From Caryophanales bacterium UBA1744 (lineage in GTDB: Bacteria; Bacillota_I; Bacilli_A; RFN20; CAG-826), in the NCBI GenBank assembly GCA_002314915.1, contig DCHU01000055.1, positions 1 to 8,793 of the forward strand: DNA of 8,793 nucleotides, given 5' to 3'. The notes beneath the pieces were generated by a model. It saw nothing but the letters and a program-made list of their open reading frames with translations, was not told the DNA's origin and did not search any database. Shown piece after piece: positions 6,186-8,793 of the stretch. The translations under genes were made by a program, and so were the position numbers. Position 1 is the stretch's first letter, and each line of letters opens with the position of its first letter.

Positions 6186-8501
6186 ATGCAGAACGTTTAC
6201 GAGAAATTTGAATTTGAAAGAATTAAAGCGGAAGTAGCCTCATTCTCCCGCACTGAAGTGGCAAAAGAGAGAATCAATCAGCTCTCAATGTTTGCTAACA
6301 CAATCGAAATGAGGGAAGAACTAGAGAAGCTCGACGAGATGATTATTCTCCTCTTTAAGTATGGCTCATTACCTATTCAGGTCAGCGCCTCTTTAGAGAA
6401 GTGCATCAGATTCGCCCAGAAAGGCGGAGTTTTAGATGTTGAAGAACTTGAAAGAGTTGCCAATGACGTCTTGGAACAGAAAAGCATCAAGAATTACTTC
6501 AGACAGGTTACCGATTCCCCAATTCTTTCTGCATACATCACAAATTTCCCGGACATCGAATACATTGAAAGAGCAATCCACAAGATCATTGCTCCAGACC
6601 TTTCTATCTTTGATAACGCGTCGCCAAAACTAAAGAGCATCCGTGTTGCAATCACCAGATGTGAAGCTGAAATGAAGAAGAAACTCGGATATATCCTCGG
6701 AGATAACAAAGACTTCTTAACAGATCAAACCCTCACAATGAAGAATGGCCATTATGTCATTCCTGTTGCAAATGCTTATAAGCATAGAGTCAAAGGTATC
6801 GTTCAAGACATCTCCAATTCAGGAGAAACAACATTCATCGAGCCAGAGGTTCTTGTTGAATTAAACAACAAGATGGCTGAACTCAAGAATGAGGAAAGAG
6901 CGGAAATCAGACGCTTACTCGCTGAATTATCATCAGCAGTTGCCCAGGCTGGAGACAACTTGATTAGAAACAACCATATGATTGGATATCTCGATTTCCT
7001 CCAGTCTAAGGCTCTCTACGCAGAGAAAATTGACGGTAGAGTCGCTATATTCAGCGATACACCAAGAGTTGAAATCTATAATGCAAGACACCCTCTCTTA
7101 GACCCTAAGAAAGTGGTGGCAAATGATTTTGTCTTAGGAGAGAAAAACTCGATGGTCATCATCTCCGGTCCTAACGCCGGTGGTAAGACCGTCGCTTTAA
7201 AGACACTTGGCATCCTTGTCATGATGAACCAATGTGGACTTGCTATCCCTGCTACACAGGGCGCAACTCTTTCATATTTCAAACACATCTTCGTCGATAT
7301 CGGTGACTCGCAGTCATTAAGCGACAACCTTTCTACATTCTCCGGTCATATGAAGAACATCTCCGAGATAATGGATATCGTTGGAGGAAAAGACTTGGTC
7401 TTATTGGATGAAGTCGGAACCGGAACATCGCCAAAAGAAGGTGAAGCTATCGCATTCGCAATCATCAATCATCTTTTAAGAAAACATGCAGTTACTATGA
7501 TATCAAGCCACTTCGAAGGACTTAAAGCATATGCTTTATCCTGTGATGATGTCATGAATGCATCAATGATTTTCGACGAAGAGAATCTCTTGCCAACATA
7601 TAAGCTCAAGATGGGTTTACCTGGTGAATCTTACGGTTTGATCGTCGCAAGACGATTCGGATTATCCGATGAAATCCTTAAGTCTGCACAGGCATACCTA
7701 TCAGAACATGAAGAGACAAGTGTTACCGAAGCAATCAAGAAACTTACCGAAGTAACCCGTAAGACCGAAGAAGAGAGAAACGAAGTCGCCAAGATGAAAG
7801 CGGATATGGACCGCAGAGAAGGCCAGATGAAAGCCAAAGAATCCGCTCTTGCTATGAGAGAAGAGAAATTCATGTCAGACGTAGATATGAAGAAGAAGGC
7901 TATCCTCCGCGAATATGAGGATGAGCTCAACAAGATTCTTAAATCCGTCCAGTCAGGTGACGCCAAGATGCATGAAGTCATATCAGCTAAGAAGAAGGTC
8001 AAAGACCTTGATGTCACAAAAGAAGAACAGAAGTTCACCGGACCAGTCAATGTTGGTGACTATGTAAACATCCCATCCCTTTTCGCTGCAGGAAAAGTTA
8101 AATCCATCAACGGCAACAAAGTTGAAGTCATCTCAAAAGAGGGTATCTCCTTTAAGGTTGCAATCGATAAATGCATCAAAGTCCCAGAGCCGGAAGTAAA
8201 AAAGAAAACCGTTAACGGATACGGAGTTGACTCGGTTGGTTTCGGACCATCAGTTCCATTGGAACTCAACCTCATCGGACAGCATGTCGAAGAGGCAAAA
8301 CTCAATTTAATGAACTATCTCGATAAATGTATCCTAAAACGCTACAAGAGAGTCAGAATCATCCACGGTTGGGGATCTGGCGCTTTAAGAAACCTCGTTC
8401 GTGGATACCTCGAAGAACATAAGAAAGACTTCGTTAAGTCATACGAAGGCGCTACCGGCGAGGAGGGCGGTGGTGGAGCGACAATCTGCTACCTCAAGTA
8501 A
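6186..8501 (+). CDS. mutS2: MutS2 ATPase with C-terminal Smr domain
   Basis: MutS2 is a MutS-family ATPase without the mismatch-recognition domain. Family work ties it to suppression of recombination and, in Bacillus subtilis, to sensing and splitting collided ribosomes. The 771-residue length is typical. The N-terminal core and clamp helices (1-300) begin with the expected LEFDKI-like pattern (here FEFERI), confirming the start. Walker A GPNAGGKT is at 328-335, and Walker B VLLDE ends at D408-E409 with the GTGTSP signature after it. A long charged coiled coil runs about 515-605, then a KOW/SH3-like domain from about 619. The Smr domain covers roughly 690-771. Smr motifs are altered: LNLIG (694-698) in place of the usual LDLRG, and HGWGSGALR (from H727) in place of HGKGTGALR. 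The gene is probably leaderless, and its TAA overlaps the uvrC ATG by one base, indicating a mutS2-uvrC operon. Confidence 0.97.
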   Translation: MQNVYEKFEFERIKAEVASFSRTEVAKERINQLSMFANTIEMREELEKLDEMIILLFKYGSLPIQVSASLEKCIRFAQKGGVLDVEELERVANDVLEQKSIKNYFRQVTDSPILSAYITNFPDIEYIERAIHKIIAPDLSIFDNASPKLKSIRVAITRCEAEMKKKLGYILGDNKDFLTDQTLTMKNGHYVIPVANAYKHRVKGIVQDISNSGETTFIEPEVLVELNNKMAELKNEERAEIRRLLAELSSAVAQAGDNLIRNNHMIGYLDFLQSKALYAEKIDGRVAIFSDTPRVEIYNARHPLLDPKKVVANDFVLGEKNSMVIISGPNAGGKTVALKTLGILVMMNQCGLAIPATQGATLSYFKHIFVDIGDSQSLSDNLSTFSGHMKNISEIMDIVGGKDLVLLDEVGTGTSPKEGEAIAFAIINHLLRKHAVTMISSHFEGLKAYALSCDDVMNASMIFDEENLLPTYKLKMGLPGESYGLIVARRFGLSDEILKSAQAYLSEHEETSVTEAIKKLTEVTRKTEEERNEVAKMKADMDRREGQMKAKESALAMREEKFMSDVDMKKKAILREYEDELNKILKSVQSGDAKMHEVISAKKKVKDLDVTKEEQKFTGPVNVGDYVNIPSLFAAGKVKSINGNKVEVISKEGISFKVAIDKCIKVPEPEVKKKTVNGYGVDSVGFGPSVPLELNLIGQHVEEAKLNLMNYLDKCILKRYKRVRIIHGWGSGALRNLVRGYLEEHKKDFVKSYEGATGEEGGGGATICYLK

Positions 8502-8793
8502 TGGCGTTATCTGAGCTCTTAAAATCGCAAATTGCTTTACTACCTGATAAGCCAGGCGTTTATCAGATGAAGGATGAGAACGATAAAATCATCTATATTG
8601 GCAAAGCCAAGAATTTGAAGAATCGTGTTTCTCAGTATTTTCTTCGTCCTCAATCTGGCAAAGTCCAGGCCATGATGTCACACATTCACCATTTTGATTT
8701 CATAATCGTCCACACAGATAAAGAGGCATTCATCCTTGAGATGAACATGATCCAAACCCATTATCCTAGGTACAACATCATGCTCATGGATGA
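8501..8793 (+). CDS. uvrC: Excinuclease ABC subunit C (UvrC), N-terminal part (3' end outside window)
   Basis: UvrC makes the two incisions flanking a DNA lesion in UvrABC nucleotide excision repair. Only the first 97 residues are present. They form the GIY-YIG nuclease domain that makes the 3' incision: PDKPGVYQMKD at 15-25, IYIGKAKNLKNRVSQYF at 31-47 (active-site arginine R42) and the conserved glutamate E80 in FILEMN, followed by PRYNIML at 89-95. The start ATG shares its A with the mutS2 TAA stop and has no close Shine-Dalgarno; the nearest purine-rich AGGAGG (8461-8466) is too far, so translation probably depends on re-initiation after mutS2. UvrC follows mutS2 closely in many Bacillota, which supports the call. 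The UVR, RNase H-like and HhH domains would lie beyond the right edge. Confidence 0.96.
   Translation, partial: MALSELLKSQIALLPDKPGVYQMKDENDKIIYIGKAKNLKNRVSQYFLRPQSGKVQAMMSHIHHFDFIIVHTDKEAFILEMNMIQTHYPRYNIMLMD

Noticed and set aside
7631..8050. 139-residue open frame on the minus strand antisense to mutS2
   Set aside because: It mirrors the coiled-coil coding region, has a Ser-rich low-complexity product with no recognisable motif, and has no ribosome site. It is explained by the codon bias of mutS2.

Overview
This is a compact stretch of housekeeping genes from a low-to-mid GC Gram-positive bacterium, most likely a member of the Bacillota (Bacilli or Erysipelotrichia-like). The pointers are a tRNA-Ile T-box riboswitch upstream of ileS, RNase HIII, MutS2, the ileS-lspA-rluD gene order and a strong AGGAGG ribosome site. 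All six complete stop codons visible are TAA, and tryptophan is written TGG throughout, including in the Trp-rich LspA. Nothing therefore suggests a Mollicutes-type UGA=Trp code, although the absence of UGA does not exclude it. The assignment to a lineage is an inference from gene content.

Layout. Positions 1-528 hold the C-terminal half of FtsZ (left end cut by the window). Positions 529-811 hold a promoter and a complete transcriptional T-box leader with an AUC (isoleucine) specifier, a UGGU tRNA-acceptor bulge and mutually exclusive antiterminator and terminator. This leader feeds a tightly packed + strand operon: ileS (isoleucyl-tRNA synthetase), lspA (lipoprotein signal peptidase) and rluD-type pseudouridine synthase. 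The operon ends in a strong intrinsic terminator at 5200-5230 that lies inside the 3' coding end of the convergent rnhC gene (RNase HIII, minus strand).

A 107-bp divergent intergenic region (6079-6185) separates rnhC from mutS2. Each gene has a good -10 box whose expected transcription start falls on or next to the start codon, with no Shine-Dalgarno sequence, so both look leaderless. A perfect 14-bp palindrome (6150-6163) covers the -35/spacer region of the mutS2 promoter and is a candidate operator. mutS2 overlaps uvrC by one base (TAATG); uvrC runs off the right end.

Functional picture: the left half joins cell division, tRNA charging, lipoprotein maturation and rRNA modification, with the last three probably all under tRNA-Ile charging control. 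The right half groups nucleic acid maintenance (RNA/DNA hybrid removal, MutS2 recombination or ribosome rescue, nucleotide excision repair). In Bacillus-like genomes these are two separate neighbourhoods, so the window looks like a condensed junction of them. I found no mobile element, CRISPR array, tRNA or rRNA gene and no clearly novel multi-gene system. The most interesting signals are the leaderless divergent pair with its palindrome, the terminator embedded in rnhC, and the altered Smr motifs in MutS2.
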